In this document: positions 17,240 to 25,401 of the stretch, piece by piece
Layout of the letters: each line of letters begins with the position of its first letter
How positions within the stretch are numbered: the stretch's first letter is position 1
Source: Salegentibacter agarivorans
Lineage (GTDB): Bacteria; Bacteroidota; Bacteroidia; Flavobacteriales; Flavobacteriaceae
Direction: 5' to 3'
NCBI RefSeq assembly: GCF_900113135.1
Contig: NZ_FOOH01000013.1
Coordinates: forward strand, 62,001-126,000
DNA length: 64,000 nt
Notes under the pieces: model-generated
Database searches by the model: none
The model's input: only the letters and a program-made list of their open reading frames with translations
Told to the model about the DNA's origin: nothing
Translations under genes and position numbers: made by a program

Positions 17240-17911
17240 ATGAAAAAATATCTTTTTATACTGTTTTTAATGAGTGTTGGTATGCTAAGCGCCCAGGAAC
17301 TCACCCAGGATTTAGAAGATTTTAATGAAATTAAAGTCTATAATGGTTTGGATGTGATTTTAAAAGAAGCAAACCAGAATAAAGCCACCATAACCGGTGA
17401 AAACCGCACCGATGTAAAATTCAAAATTGATAATGGCGTTTTAAAAGTGCGAATGAGTATTGATGAAATATTAGATAATGATAATACTCAGATCACAATT
17501 CAGTTTAAAAAACTTGATAAAATTGATGCCCGCCAGAATGCTTCCATAAAAGTTGATTCTAAATTAAAACAGGATCTTCTTCATTTAAATGCTTCAGAAG
17601 GGGCCGATATTTTTGCTGATGTAAAGCTTAATAAACTATATGTTGATTCAAATACTGGAGGTGAAATTGAGGTTGAAGGTAAAACCGAAGATCAGGAAAT
17701 AGCTATTAATACCGGTGGAAAATTCTTCGCAAAAAATTTAAAGTCTGTAAATACCAAAATTAGTATCAAAGCCGGTGGTGTTGCAGATATTACTGCCAGC
17801 GGAAATGTAGAAGCAAAGGTAAGGGCGGGAGGTACCGTAAACGTATATGGTAATCCTAAAACTTTAGATCAAAATACCCTGTTTGGCGGCAAAATAATTA
17901 GAAAAAACTAA
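17240..17911 (+). CDS. DUF2807 (head GIN domain) exported protein
   Basis: A 223-residue protein with a Sec signal peptide (MKKYLFILFLMSVGMLSAQ) followed by a repetitive beta-rich body. Hydrophobic residues alternate with Asp/Asn/Gly (for example GLDVILKEANQNKATITGENR and LHLNASEGADIFADVKLNKLYVDSNTGGEIEVEG), the look of the right-handed beta-solenoid DUF2807, often called a head GIN domain. These are common putative autotransporter-adhesin-like secreted proteins in Bacteroidota; their function is not known. It stands alone, 31 bp before the LysE-family gene on the same strand. Confidence 0.85.
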   Translation: MKKYLFILFLMSVGMLSAQELTQDLEDFNEIKVYNGLDVILKEANQNKATITGENRTDVKFKIDNGVLKVRMSIDEILDNDNTQITIQFKKLDKIDARQNASIKVDSKLKQDLLHLNASEGADIFADVKLNKLYVDSNTGGEIEVEGKTEDQEIAINTGGKFFAKNLKSVNTKISIKAGGVADITASGNVEAKVRAGGTVNVYGNPKTLDQNTLFGGKIIRKN

Positions 17912-17942
17912 AAAGTCTACATTTGTAAAATAATACAATTGT

Positions 17943-18641
17943 ATGTTTCAGGATGTATTAGCAGCCCTACCCTTAGGTCTTTTTTTGGCATTTTTACTTG
18001 GTCCGGTATTCTTTGTGTTACTGGAAACTGCTGCTATTAAAGGCTTTAGAGCCGCTTTTGCATTTGACTTAGGTGTTATTTTAGCCGATATTGTATTCCT
18101 TTTTGTCGCCTATTTAAGTACTACCAAACTACTCGCCAGCATAAAAGATGATCCTGCACTGTTTATCTTTGGTGGTATGATTCTAGCCACTTACGGGGTA
18201 ATGAGCTTTGTACAGACCAAAAAAGTACTTAGGCAAGAAGATGATACCCCAGAGATAAGAAAACTCAGTAAAAGCGATTATATGGGTTTAGCAGTAAAAG
18301 GATTTCTGTTGAATTTCATCAATATTGGTGTCCTGGGTTTTTGGTTAGGATTAATTATCGTTTTTGGGCCAAAACTGGATATGGAACAGGATCGTATAAT
18401 GGTTTTCTTCGGAAGTGTTTTAGGAACTTATCTCGTTTTAGATGTTTTTAAAATTTTACTCGCCAAAAAGTTAAACCGAAAATTAACCCCAAACCGAATC
18501 TATCTTATGAAAAAGGGGATTAGTATAATGCTTATCGTTTTTGGCGGAATGCTTATTTTCCAGGGACTCTTTCCTAACCAGGTTAATGGAATTAAAGATC
18601 AAATTGAAACGATTACTCCAAACGATACCATTAAGAATTAA
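17943..18641 (+). CDS. LysE family translocator
   Basis: A 232-residue inner-membrane protein with about six spans, matching the LysE/RhtB amino-acid exporter superfamily. The first span has the family motif region LGLFLAFLLGPVFFVLLETAAIKGFRAAFAFDLG, with the conserved Gly-Pro pair and later Asp. The substrate cannot be inferred. The last ~20 residues are polar. A TACATTTG box at 17918-17925 is a possible -7 element in the short gap after the DUF2807 gene. The gene ends before a two-way terminator shared with tRNA-Cys. Confidence 0.85.
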   Translation: MFQDVLAALPLGLFLAFLLGPVFFVLLETAAIKGFRAAFAFDLGVILADIVFLFVAYLSTTKLLASIKDDPALFIFGGMILATYGVMSFVQTKKVLRQEDDTPEIRKLSKSDYMGLAVKGFLLNFINIGVLGFWLGLIIVFGPKLDMEQDRIMVFFGSVLGTYLVLDVFKILLAKKLNRKLTPNRIYLMKKGISIMLIVFGGMLIFQGLFPNQVNGIKDQIETITPNDTIKN

Positions 18642-18664
18642 GTATAAACCTTGAATTTTGCGTA

Positions 18665-18697
18665 TAAAAAAAGCCCCTTAGAAAAGGAGCTTTTTTT
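18665..18697. terminator. Bidirectional terminator between LysE gene and tRNA-Cys
   Basis: The stem AAGCCCCTT at 18671-18679 pairs with AAGGAGCTT at 18684-18692 (one G-T type mismatch), with A-runs on the left and T-runs on the right. It can end both the LysE gene transcript (+) and the tRNA transcript (-). Confidence 0.85.
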
Positions 18698-18698
18698 G

Positions 18699-18769
18699 AG
18701 GCATCGAGCGGATTCGAACCGCTGTACAAGGTTTTGCAGACCTCTGCCTAGCCACTCGGCCACGATGCC
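18699..18769 (-). tRNA. tRNA-Cys (GCA)
   Basis: A 71-nt cloverleaf read on the minus strand. The acceptor stem GGCATCG pairs with CGATGCC, followed by the discriminator T typical of tRNA-Cys. The D-arm contains GGCCGAGTGGCTAGGC, the anticodon loop is CTGCAAA with anticodon GCA, and the T-arm is GCGGTTCGAATCCGC. There is no encoded CCA. It is the only tRNA I found in the window. Confidence 0.96.
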
Positions 18770-18916
18770 CTGTTTATTTAAGGGTTGGCAAATGTAATAA
18801 AAATTTATAGTTTAAAAAATAAAACTAATCAGTGCTATTCAGGAAGATTTAGTAAACTAAAATTAATAAAATTTAGTTCTTAAAATAATCTTTTCTAAAT
18901 ATTGAAAACCAAAAAA

Positions 18917-19273
18917 TTAGCGTGATTTACTTCTAATTACACTAACCATTGCCACATTCCCACCAATAGGCGGATTTATTTTTGAAACTTCAACCTTTGC
19001 TTTTTGTACTAAAATTATTTCATCTAAAACTCTTTTTAAAATACGTTCGGCTACGTTTTCCAGAAGTTTAGACCTAATTGCCATTTCTTCTTTAACAATT
19101 TTGTTTAAATGTACATAGTCTATGGTATCTCCAAGAGAATCGGTCTTGGCAGAATGAGATAAATCGCCTTTCACCTTAAGATCTACCCGATAATCACTTC
19201 CTATTTTTCCTTCTTCATCAAGACAACCGTGATAGGCAAAAACCCTGATGTTTTTTAATTTTATACTTCCCAA
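18917..19273 (-). CDS. folB: Dihydroneopterin aldolase
   Basis: A 118-residue FolB-family enzyme of folate biosynthesis that converts dihydroneopterin to 6-hydroxymethyl-dihydropterin plus glycolaldehyde. Family features are the first strand GSIKLKNIRVFAYHGCLDEEGKIGSDYRVDLKVK, the catalytic-region Glu and Tyr (AYHGCLDEE), DTIDYVHLNKIVKEEM and the end VSKINPPIGGNVAMVSV, where the active-site Lys and the KxxPPI motif lie. The length is normal. It is alone on the minus strand and no other folate genes are nearby. Confidence 0.93.
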   Translation of the reverse strand: MGSIKLKNIRVFAYHGCLDEEGKIGSDYRVDLKVKGDLSHSAKTDSLGDTIDYVHLNKIVKEEMAIRSKLLENVAERILKRVLDEIILVQKAKVEVSKINPPIGGNVAMVSVIRSKSR

Positions 19274-19615
19274 AAGATTATTTTTTACTCAATTATAGAG
19301 ATTATCTTATTTAAATTATTCCTGAAATTCAGGGATCCTCAGCTTGCGCGATGGAGTTTACAAAGATAAGCGGGTAGGTGCTTTAATTCAATTTTATTGC
19401 CCTGGATTTTATTATTTTCCTCAAAGATTTGAATTTGAGTTCTACTTAATCAAAATATATTATTTCTTGTCTGGCAAAGCTTGGGTGCGGCGACCTATTT
19501 TTTGGTAACTTTGTGGCTTATACCATGTAGGGTTTAATATTTTGAACCCGGATCGAATCTAAAAATAAATGTCTGATTTTAACCTCTTTTACGAGGTTTT
19601 TGATTTTAATAAATT
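19274..19615. other. glnS upstream region with possible promoter, leader hairpins and attenuator
   Basis: This 342-bp gap between folB and glnS start codons contains no likely gene. It holds a promoter-like pair (TTG at 19481, TAACTTTG at 19506-19513). Downstream is a 5-bp hairpin GGGTT...AACCC, then ACCTC-TTTTAC-GAGGT followed by TTTTTGATTTT, which looks like a terminator about 15 bases before the glnS ATG. It could be a leader/attenuator or a small separate RNA. Confidence 0.4.
19481..19513 (+). promoter_or_regulatory. Candidate Bacteroidota-type promoter for glnS or a leader RNA
   Basis: A TTG at 19481-19483 and a TAACTTTG at 19506-19513, 22 bp apart, match the Bacteroidota -33/-7 pattern (TTG, TAnnTTTG) at the long end of the usual spacing. 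Short AT-rich motifs of this kind also occur by chance. Confidence 0.35.
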
Positions 19616-21292
19616 ATGGCTGAAGAAAAAAGATCGCTCAATTTTATTGAGCAAATTATAGAAGAAGATCTTCAAAATACCCACAAAAAAGAAGAACTAA
19701 AATTCAGGTTTCCGCCTGAACCCAATGGTTATCTTCATATTGGGCACGCGTCTTCTATTTGCTTAAATTTTGGTTTAGGAGAAAAATACAATGCGCCCGT
19801 AAACCTTAGATTTGATGATACAAATCCTATTAAGGAAGAGCAGGAGTTTGTAGATGCTATAAAAGAAGATGTTTTGTGGCTTGGCTTTAAATGGGAAAAA
19901 GAATGTTATGCTTCAGATTATTTTCAGCAGTTGTATGATTGGGCTGTAGAAATGATAAAAAATGGAGATGCTTATGTAGATAGCCAGACATCAGAAGAAA
20001 TTGCGCTTCAAAAAGGGACTCCAACCGATCCAGGGAAGGAAAGTCAATATAGAAATCGTTCTGTAGAAGAAAACCTGGACCTATTTGAGAAAATGAAAAA
20101 CGGGGAAACTCCAGAGCGAGGTCACGTTTTACGTGCAAAAATAGATATGACTTCCCCAAATATGTTAATGCGCGATCCTGTAATGTATCGCTGTTTGCAT
20201 AAAAATCATCATCGTACTAATGATACCTGGAAAATTTACCCAATGTACGATTGGGCACACGGCGAAAGTGATTTTATAGAAAATATTTCGCACTCTTTTT
20301 GTACGCTGGAATTTTTACCGCACCGCGAATTATATAACTGGTTTGTTGAAAAAGTAAGTAAGGAAGGCGAATTAAAACCGAAACAAAGAGAATTTGCTCG
20401 CAGAAACCTAAGCCATACAGTTGTTAGTAAACGTAAACTGATGCAATTGGTAGAGCAAGGCGTGGTTAACTCCTGGGACGATCCCAGAATGCCAACAATT
20501 TCGGGTTTAAGAAGACGAGGTTATACACCAAATTCAATCAGGAAGTTTGCCGATTCTATTGGGGTTGGAAAGCGTGAAAATATGATTGATGTTGCACATT
20601 TAGAATTTTGTGCGCGGGAAGACCTTAATAAAACAGCACCAAGAGTTATGGGTGTTTTAGATCCTGTAAAATTGGTGATTACCAATTATGAAGAAGGAAA
20701 AGAAGAATGGTTAGAAGCAGAAAACAACCCGGAAGATGAGTCGGCCGGAAGCAGGGAAATTCCATTTTCAAGAGAACTTTATATTGAAAAAGAAGATTTT
20801 AAAGAAAGCGCAAATCGAAAATTTTTCAGGTTAACCCTTGGGAAAGAGGTGCGATTAAAGAACGCTTATATTATTAAAGGTGAGGAAGTGGTAAAAGATT
20901 CCGAAGGAAATATTACCGAAATTCATTGTACTTACGATCCTAAAAGTAAAAGTGGTAGTGGCACCGAAGAATCTAAGCGAAAAGTAAAAGGAACCTTGCA
21001 TTGGGTTTCTGCTAAGCACGCATTAGAAACTGAAATAAGGCTTTACGACCGCTTATTCAGCGTAGAAAATCCCGATGGCGATAAGGAAAAAGATTATATG
21101 GAATTTGTAAATCCAGATTCACTGGAAGTAATTAAAGGTTTTGTAGAACCTAGTTTAAAATCGGCAGGAATTCAGGATAAATTTCAATTTCAACGTATAG
21201 GATATTTTTGTGTAGATAAAGATTCAAAAGAAGGGGAACCAATATTTAATCGCACCGTTGGCCTAAGAGATTCGTGGGCAAAAATTAAATAA
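19616..21292 (+). CDS. glnS: Glutamine--tRNA ligase
   Basis: A 558-residue class I aminoacyl-tRNA synthetase that charges tRNA-Gln. The HIGH motif is HIGH at 41-44 in PEPNGYLHIGHASS, and the KMSKS loop appears as VVSKR at 269-273, as in GlnRS. The C-terminal anticodon-binding beta-barrels follow (~340-555). The length fits bacterial GlnRS. Presence of GlnRS means this organism can charge tRNA-Gln directly. The leader contains two hairpins that may regulate it. gltX lies 2.5 kb away on the opposite strand. Confidence 0.96.
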   Translation: MAEEKRSLNFIEQIIEEDLQNTHKKEELKFRFPPEPNGYLHIGHASSICLNFGLGEKYNAPVNLRFDDTNPIKEEQEFVDAIKEDVLWLGFKWEKECYASDYFQQLYDWAVEMIKNGDAYVDSQTSEEIALQKGTPTDPGKESQYRNRSVEENLDLFEKMKNGETPERGHVLRAKIDMTSPNMLMRDPVMYRCLHKNHHRTNDTWKIYPMYDWAHGESDFIENISHSFCTLEFLPHRELYNWFVEKVSKEGELKPKQREFARRNLSHTVVSKRKLMQLVEQGVVNSWDDPRMPTISGLRRRGYTPNSIRKFADSIGVGKRENMIDVAHLEFCAREDLNKTAPRVMGVLDPVKLVITNYEEGKEEWLEAENNPEDESAGSREIPFSRELYIEKEDFKESANRKFFRLTLGKEVRLKNAYIIKGEEVVKDSEGNITEIHCTYDPKSKSGSGTEESKRKVKGTLHWVSAKHALETEIRLYDRLFSVENPDGDKEKDYMEFVNPDSLEVIKGFVEPSLKSAGIQDKFQFQRIGYFCVDKDSKEGEPIFNRTVGLRDSWAKIK

Positions 21293-21390
21293 GCTGTAAT
21301 CCATTTGGTTAAGTGGCTTTTTAAGAATATTTTAGTAAAGCATTTTAACATATTAACCGGTTATTAACAGCATAGCCTTAACCCATCTTG

Positions 21391-21398
21391 TATCTTTG
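21391..21398 (+). promoter_or_regulatory. Candidate -7 box for the YtxH/holin-like operon
   Basis: TATCTTTG matches the TAnnTTTG -7 consensus of Bacteroidota, 31 bp before the YtxH-like start codon. A matching -33 TTG at 17-23 bp is not evident, so this is only a candidate. Confidence 0.35.
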
Positions 21399-21428
21399 GG
21401 TTTAGTATTAACTTAACTAAAAACTATT

Positions 21429-21803
21429 ATGGCAAATACAGGAAGTACACTATTAGCATTAATTACCGGAGCTGCAATTGGAGCAGGAGTAGGTTTATTA
21501 TATGCTCCAGATAGCGGTGAAAAAACCCGTAAAAAATTAAAAGACGAGTCTAAGAAAGCTCAGGATAGATTAAATAAAAAGTACACAGAGACTTCTTCTA
21601 ATCTAACCGAAAAAGCTAAGCAGGCTCGTGTAGACTTTGAAGCAAGATTAGAAGAAACTCTTTCTTCGGCAAGTCATAAAGCAGATGATATTCTAACTGC
21701 AATGGAAACTAAATTAGAAGAGCTTAGAAAGCAAAACGCCAAATTACAGAAAGATGGTAAAGGAGGCGATTCTAAAGACAAACCAAATAAAGCAGTAGTA
21801 TAG
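21429..21803 (+). CDS. YtxH domain-containing protein
   Basis: A 124-residue protein starting with a short hydrophobic glycine-rich segment (LLALITGAAIGAGVGLLYAPDSGEKTRKKL), the YtxH/gas-vesicle-like N-terminal motif. A long charged, helical, likely coiled-coil tail follows (~40-110) and ends in a Lys/Asp-rich region. Family members are membrane-associated and often stress-induced; the molecular role is not established. It is the first gene of a tight three-gene group: the holin-like gene begins 10 bp after its stop and a 77-residue gene follows 5 bp after that. Confidence 0.85.
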   Translation: MANTGSTLLALITGAAIGAGVGLLYAPDSGEKTRKKLKDESKKAQDRLNKKYTETSSNLTEKAKQARVDFEARLEETLSSASHKADDILTAMETKLEELRKQNAKLQKDGKGGDSKDKPNKAVV

Positions 21804-21813
21804 AAATAATTTT

Positions 21814-22164
21814 ATGGCATTTGAAAAACTATCCAGAAGTATTGACGAGCTAAATTATAATTTGAAGGCATTTGCCCACAGCAATGCTGAATATTATAAA
21901 CTTGAATTCTTTAAACAAGCCATGAAAGGGGCCATTGGTCTTGTTCAGGGGCTTTTGTTGGGTATTTTTTTCATCTTTGCCTTAATTTTACTCTCAGTAG
22001 CTGTCGCTATACTTATTAGTGAGGCTATTGGTACACCAAGTTCCGGTTACTTTATTGTAGGCGGATTCTATTTTCTATTATTCCTGGGAATATTATTCTT
22101 CGGAAGAAAACCAATTGAGAAGATTCTGTTAGTAAAAGTTTCAAGAAAATTTTTTAACGATTAA
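21814..22164 (+). CDS. Phage holin-like family membrane protein (Phage_holin_3_6 / Holin-X type)
   Basis: A 116-residue protein with a polar helical start and two hydrophobic spans (LVQGLLLGIFFIFALILLSVAVAI and YFIVGGFYFLLFLGILFFG), followed by a short basic tail. This layout is that of the 'phage holin family' proteins common in Bacteroidota, usually coded next to YtxH-domain proteins. Despite the family name there is no prophage here. A structural membrane role is more likely than lysis. It is the middle gene of the three-gene group. Confidence 0.75.
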   Translation: MAFEKLSRSIDELNYNLKAFAHSNAEYYKLEFFKQAMKGAIGLVQGLLLGIFFIFALILLSVAVAILISEAIGTPSSGYFIVGGFYFLLFLGILFFGRKPIEKILLVKVSRKFFND

Positions 22165-22169
22165 GCACT

Positions 22170-22403
22170 ATGAAGGAATATAGTTCATTCAAAGAAATAG
22201 ATCGGGATTTAAAAATTCTGAAACTTCAAACCAAAATAGACCAGGAGGAGATCAAATTGAATATAGAGCGTACTAAAAGTGCTATGTCTCCCTTATCTCT
22301 TATGGGAAGTATGGCAGGATCTATTTTGCAAAAAGCCTTTATCCTTAAAGCTGTAACAAAGCTTACAGGGCTAAAAAAGGTAACTGCTAAAGTAAAAGGT
22401 TAG
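22170..22403 (+). CDS. Small conserved protein of the YtxH/holin-like operon
   Basis: A 77-residue basic protein with a helical, charged first half (FKEIDRDLKILKLQTKIDQEEIKLNIERTK) and a more hydrophobic second half (PLSLMGSMAGSILQKAFILKAVTKL). I do not recognise a named domain. It begins 5 bp after the holin-like gene and ends 21 bp before a long inverted repeat, so it closes the operon. Such a small third gene is typical of this arrangement in related genomes as I recall, but I cannot verify that here. Confidence 0.6.
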   Translation: MKEYSSFKEIDRDLKILKLQTKIDQEEIKLNIERTKSAMSPLSLMGSMAGSILQKAFILKAVTKLTGLKKVTAKVKG

Positions 22404-22424
22404 AAAACTTCTTATAGATATTAT

Positions 22425-22549
22425 AAGGGTTTGAAAGTTTGTTTATTATTCCCGTCAACCAGAACTTGTTTCAGGTTCTAAAATGTTAGATTCTGAAATA
22501 AATTTAGAATGACGTAGGATTCAAAAACAAACTTTCAAACCTTTTTTAT
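22425..22549. repeat. Repeat copy in the loop of a long terminator stem
   Basis: An outer stem AAGGGTTTGAAAGTTTGTTT (22425-22444) pairs with AAACAAACTTTCAAACC (22525-22541, one bulge) followed by TTTTTT. The loop carries a repeat copy (22453-22516) beginning CGTCAACCAGAACTTG and ending TTTAGAATGACG. It lies between two convergent transcripts and should terminate at least the plus-strand operon. Confidence 0.8.
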
Positions 22550-22573
22550 TTAGGCAGGAAGAGGTTTTAATTA

Positions 22574-23533
22574 TTACCTTCTCGAATCATCCTGATTCTT
22601 TTTCTCCTGTTCAATTTCTTCGTTTTTCTTACGCATAGCTTCCCCGATCTGATTAGAAGCCGTAAAAGAAGCCACCATATTATTTAGCATATCGCTACCG
22701 GCCTGGGGCGAATTCGGTAATAAAATAAGGTTACTGTTGGTTTCTTCACCAATGGCTTGCAGTGTATCGTAATGCTGCGTCACCACAATTAAAGCCGAAG
22801 CTTCCTGGGAGTTTATCCCTACATTATTCAGCACATCCACGCTTTCTTCAAGTCCGCGGGCAATTTCCCTTCTTTGATCGGCAATTCCCTGTCCCTGTAA
22901 ACGTTTACTTTCTGCTTCAGCGCGTGCTTTAGCAACAATTCGTATTCTTTCGGCCTCTCCTTCATATTCTGCAGCCACTTTCTCGCGTTCTGCCGAGTTT
23001 ATTCTGTTCATAGCATGTTTTACCTGCTCATCTGGGTCAATGTCTGTTACAAGCGTTTTAATGATGTCGTAACCATAATCCTGCATAGATTCGTTGAGTT
23101 CTCTATTAACAGCGATGGCGATATCGTCTTTTCGTTCAAAAACATCATCTAAGATCATTTTAGGAACTTCAGCCCGCACCACATCAAAAACATAAGACGT
23201 GATCTGGTCTGACGGACTTTCAAGTTTATAGAAAGCGTCGTAAATATTAGTTCTAATTACCTGGAATTGCACCGATATTTTCAGCTTAACAAACACGTTA
23301 TCCTTGGTTTTGGTTTCTACCAGAACATCCAGCTGTTGTACTTTTAAATTGATTCTACCGGCAATTTGATCTATTACAGGAATCTTTAAATGAAGACCGG
23401 AATTTTTAATGCTTTTAAATTTTCCAAATCGTTCAAGGATCGCAGCTTTTTGCTGGCGCACAGTGAAAATTCCGCTGAAAAGAATCACCAGAAATAAAAC
23501 AATAATAATGGGGATGAAGACGTAGCTAAGCAT
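22574..23533 (-). CDS. SPFH/Band 7 domain protein (stomatin/QmcA-like)
   Basis: A 319-residue membrane-anchored protein. It has one N-terminal span (VFIPIIIVLFLVILFSGIF) and then the Band 7 domain, with VRQQKAAILERFGKF, HLKIPVIDQIAGRINLKVQQLDV and VFVKLKISVQFQV. A helical, Glu/Arg/Ala-rich region follows (REKVAAEYEGEAERIRIVAKARAEAE). It resembles E. coli QmcA and stomatins, which form ring assemblies at the membrane and influence proteases and lipid domains. Function here is inferred from family. It lies downstream of gltX on the same strand, separated from it by a terminator-type repeat. Confidence 0.9.
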   Translation of the reverse strand: MLSYVFIPIIIVLFLVILFSGIFTVRQQKAAILERFGKFKSIKNSGLHLKIPVIDQIAGRINLKVQQLDVLVETKTKDNVFVKLKISVQFQVIRTNIYDAFYKLESPSDQITSYVFDVVRAEVPKMILDDVFERKDDIAIAVNRELNESMQDYGYDIIKTLVTDIDPDEQVKHAMNRINSAEREKVAAEYEGEAERIRIVAKARAEAESKRLQGQGIADQRREIARGLEESVDVLNNVGINSQEASALIVVTQHYDTLQAIGEETNSNLILLPNSPQAGSDMLNNMVASFTASNQIGEAMRKKNEEIEQEKKNQDDSRR

Positions 23534-23611
23534 AATTTTTAGGAGATATAAGTTGATTCTCCCAAGATAGTGAAAGTTTGCTTAGGTATACTGAAGAGGT
23601 GATAACAAAAA

Positions 23612-23741
23612 AGGCTGTTTAAAAAATATATTAAGACGTCATCCTGAACTTGTTTCAGGATCTAACATGTTATAATTTGAAACATATTAGAAGCTGAAAC
23701 AAGTTCAGCTTGACGAAGTTTTGTAACCCCTCAAACAGCCT
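23612..23741 (-). repeat. Repeat copy in the loop of a terminator stem after gltX
   Basis: Outer stem AGGCTGTTT (23612-23620) pairs with AAACAGCCT (23733-23741), and on the minus strand it is followed by a T-run. It therefore fits a gltX terminator. The loop holds one of the best repeat copies (23637-23715): CGTCATCCTGAACTTG at the left and CAAGTTCAGCTTGACG at the right. Confidence 0.82.
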
Positions 23742-23767
23742 ACTTTTATAAGTATACCTAAATTATT

Positions 23768-25285
23768 TTAACCTAAAGTTTTTATCGCTTTTTCCAGACG
23801 GGAAATGGTTTCTTCTTTTCCAATCATTTCCGCGATTTCGTAAAGGTCTGGGCCTTGCATAGCCCCAACTAAGGCTAATCTAAAAGGTTGCATTACTTTT
23901 CCAAAACCAACTTCTTTTTGTTGGATCCAGGCTTTTACTTCGGCCTGAACGTTTTCAGCCTTAAAATCTTCCTGTTTTTGTAAAACCTGAATTAATTCCT
24001 GCATTAGATCGGCTGTATCATCCTTCCATGCTTTTTTTGCATTTTTAGGATCGTAAGAAGTAGGGGCGAGGAAGAAAAAATAACCCTGGTCCCAAATATC
24101 GTTTACGAAAACAGCGCGTTCTTTCATCAAACTAACTACCTTTAGAACGTAGTCTGAAGAAACTTTAACTTCTTTTTTCTCAATTATTTTTTCCAGCTTT
24201 TCAGCGACTACTTTTTCATCTGCCTCGTGCATATAATGTTGCTGAAACCACTTGGTTTTTTCAGGATCAAATTTAGCTCCGCCTTTATGCACACGGTCTA
24301 TTTCAAAAGCTTCAACCAGTTCGTTCAGTTTAAAGAATTCCTGTTCTGTTCCCGGGTTCCAACCTAAAAAGGCCAGCATATTGGTAACGGCTTCGGGGAA
24401 ATATCCATCTTCTCTATAACCTGCAGAAATTTCTCCGGAATTAGGATCTTTCCATTCCAGCGGAAATACTGGAAAACCTAATTTATCTCCATCTCTCTTG
24501 CTTAATTTTCCTTTTCCCTGCGGCTTCAAAATGAGCGGTAAATGCGCAAATTTAGGAGCGTCCCATCCAAAAGCTCTGTATAACATAAAGTGAAGCGCCA
24601 GCGAAGGCAACCACTCTTCCCCACGTATAACGTGGGAGATTTCCATTAAATGATCGTCAACAATATTGGCCAGGTGGTAAGTTGGCATTCCATCACTTTT
24701 AAATAAAACCTTATCATCTAAAGTGCTTGTGTCAATTTCCATTTCACCACGAATTTCATCTTTAATATGAAGATTTTCGTCTTCAGGAGATTTAAACCTG
24801 ATCACGTAATTCTCATCGGCATCTAATTTTTCTCTAACCTCGTCTTCAGAAAGTGCAAGGGAATTTTGCAATTTCATTCTATTATGCCAGTTGTAGATAA
24901 AGGTTTTGCCTTTCTCTTCGTGGTCTTTTCTATGTGCGTCTAATTCTTCAGCGGTATCAAAAGCATAATAAGCCTGGTCTTTTTTCAGGAGTTCTTCGGC
25001 ATATTTTCTATAAATATCTTTGCGTTCACTCTGGCGGTATGGGCCGTAATCACCTTCTTTTCCGGGACCTTCATCAAAAGGAATTCCGCACCAATTAAGA
25101 GATTCAACAATATAATCTTCGGCACCTTCAACGTATCGGTTTTGATCGGTATCTTCTATACGCAACACAAAATCTCCCTTGTGTTTTTTGGCAAATAAAT
25201 AATTATATAAAGCTGTTCTTACCCCGCCAATATGCAAAGGGCCGGTTGGACTTGGCGCAAAACGCACGCGAACTTTAGCAGACAT
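23768..25285 (-). CDS. gltX: Glutamate--tRNA ligase
   Basis: A 505-residue class I synthetase that charges tRNA-Glu. The signature PSPTGPLHIGGVRTALYN gives the HIGH-like LHIGG at 17-21, and the KMSKS loop is KLSKR at 260-264. The C-terminal alpha-helical anticodon-binding domain follows. The frame extends 8 codons further to a TTG, but the ATG at 25285 gives the normal family N-terminus. Its transcript ends in the repeat-containing terminator downstream. It diverges from the DUF4175 gene. Confidence 0.95.
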   Translation of the reverse strand: MSAKVRVRFAPSPTGPLHIGGVRTALYNYLFAKKHKGDFVLRIEDTDQNRYVEGAEDYIVESLNWCGIPFDEGPGKEGDYGPYRQSERKDIYRKYAEELLKKDQAYYAFDTAEELDAHRKDHEEKGKTFIYNWHNRMKLQNSLALSEDEVREKLDADENYVIRFKSPEDENLHIKDEIRGEMEIDTSTLDDKVLFKSDGMPTYHLANIVDDHLMEISHVIRGEEWLPSLALHFMLYRAFGWDAPKFAHLPLILKPQGKGKLSKRDGDKLGFPVFPLEWKDPNSGEISAGYREDGYFPEAVTNMLAFLGWNPGTEQEFFKLNELVEAFEIDRVHKGGAKFDPEKTKWFQQHYMHEADEKVVAEKLEKIIEKKEVKVSSDYVLKVVSLMKERAVFVNDIWDQGYFFFLAPTSYDPKNAKKAWKDDTADLMQELIQVLQKQEDFKAENVQAEVKAWIQQKEVGFGKVMQPFRLALVGAMQGPDLYEIAEMIGKEETISRLEKAIKTLG

Positions 25286-25401
25286 ATCTAGTTTTGTTTT
25301 TAACCACAAAGATACAACCTTATTAAACGAAACCTAATGAGAGTCGCATCAATACTCCGGAAATCACTCCGCCAAAATTGTTGTATTTTTAAGCTTCAAT
25401 T

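Noticed and set aside
19514-19575. tRNA-like or T-box-like fold before glnS
   Set aside because: No cloverleaf with an acceptor stem, anticodon arm or T-arm could be drawn, and T-box leaders are not expected in Bacteroidota.
21814-22164. Holin-like gene as a prophage marker
   Set aside because: No integrase, terminase, capsid or attachment-like repeats nearby. The family is a common membrane protein in Bacteroidota next to YtxH-domain genes.
24620-24636. Palindrome CCCACGTATAACGTGGG resembling a parS-like site
   Set aside because: It has a 3-bp insert at its centre, lacks the TGTT/AACA ends, and falls inside the gltX coding sequence where codons of a conserved segment (HVIRGEEW) explain it.
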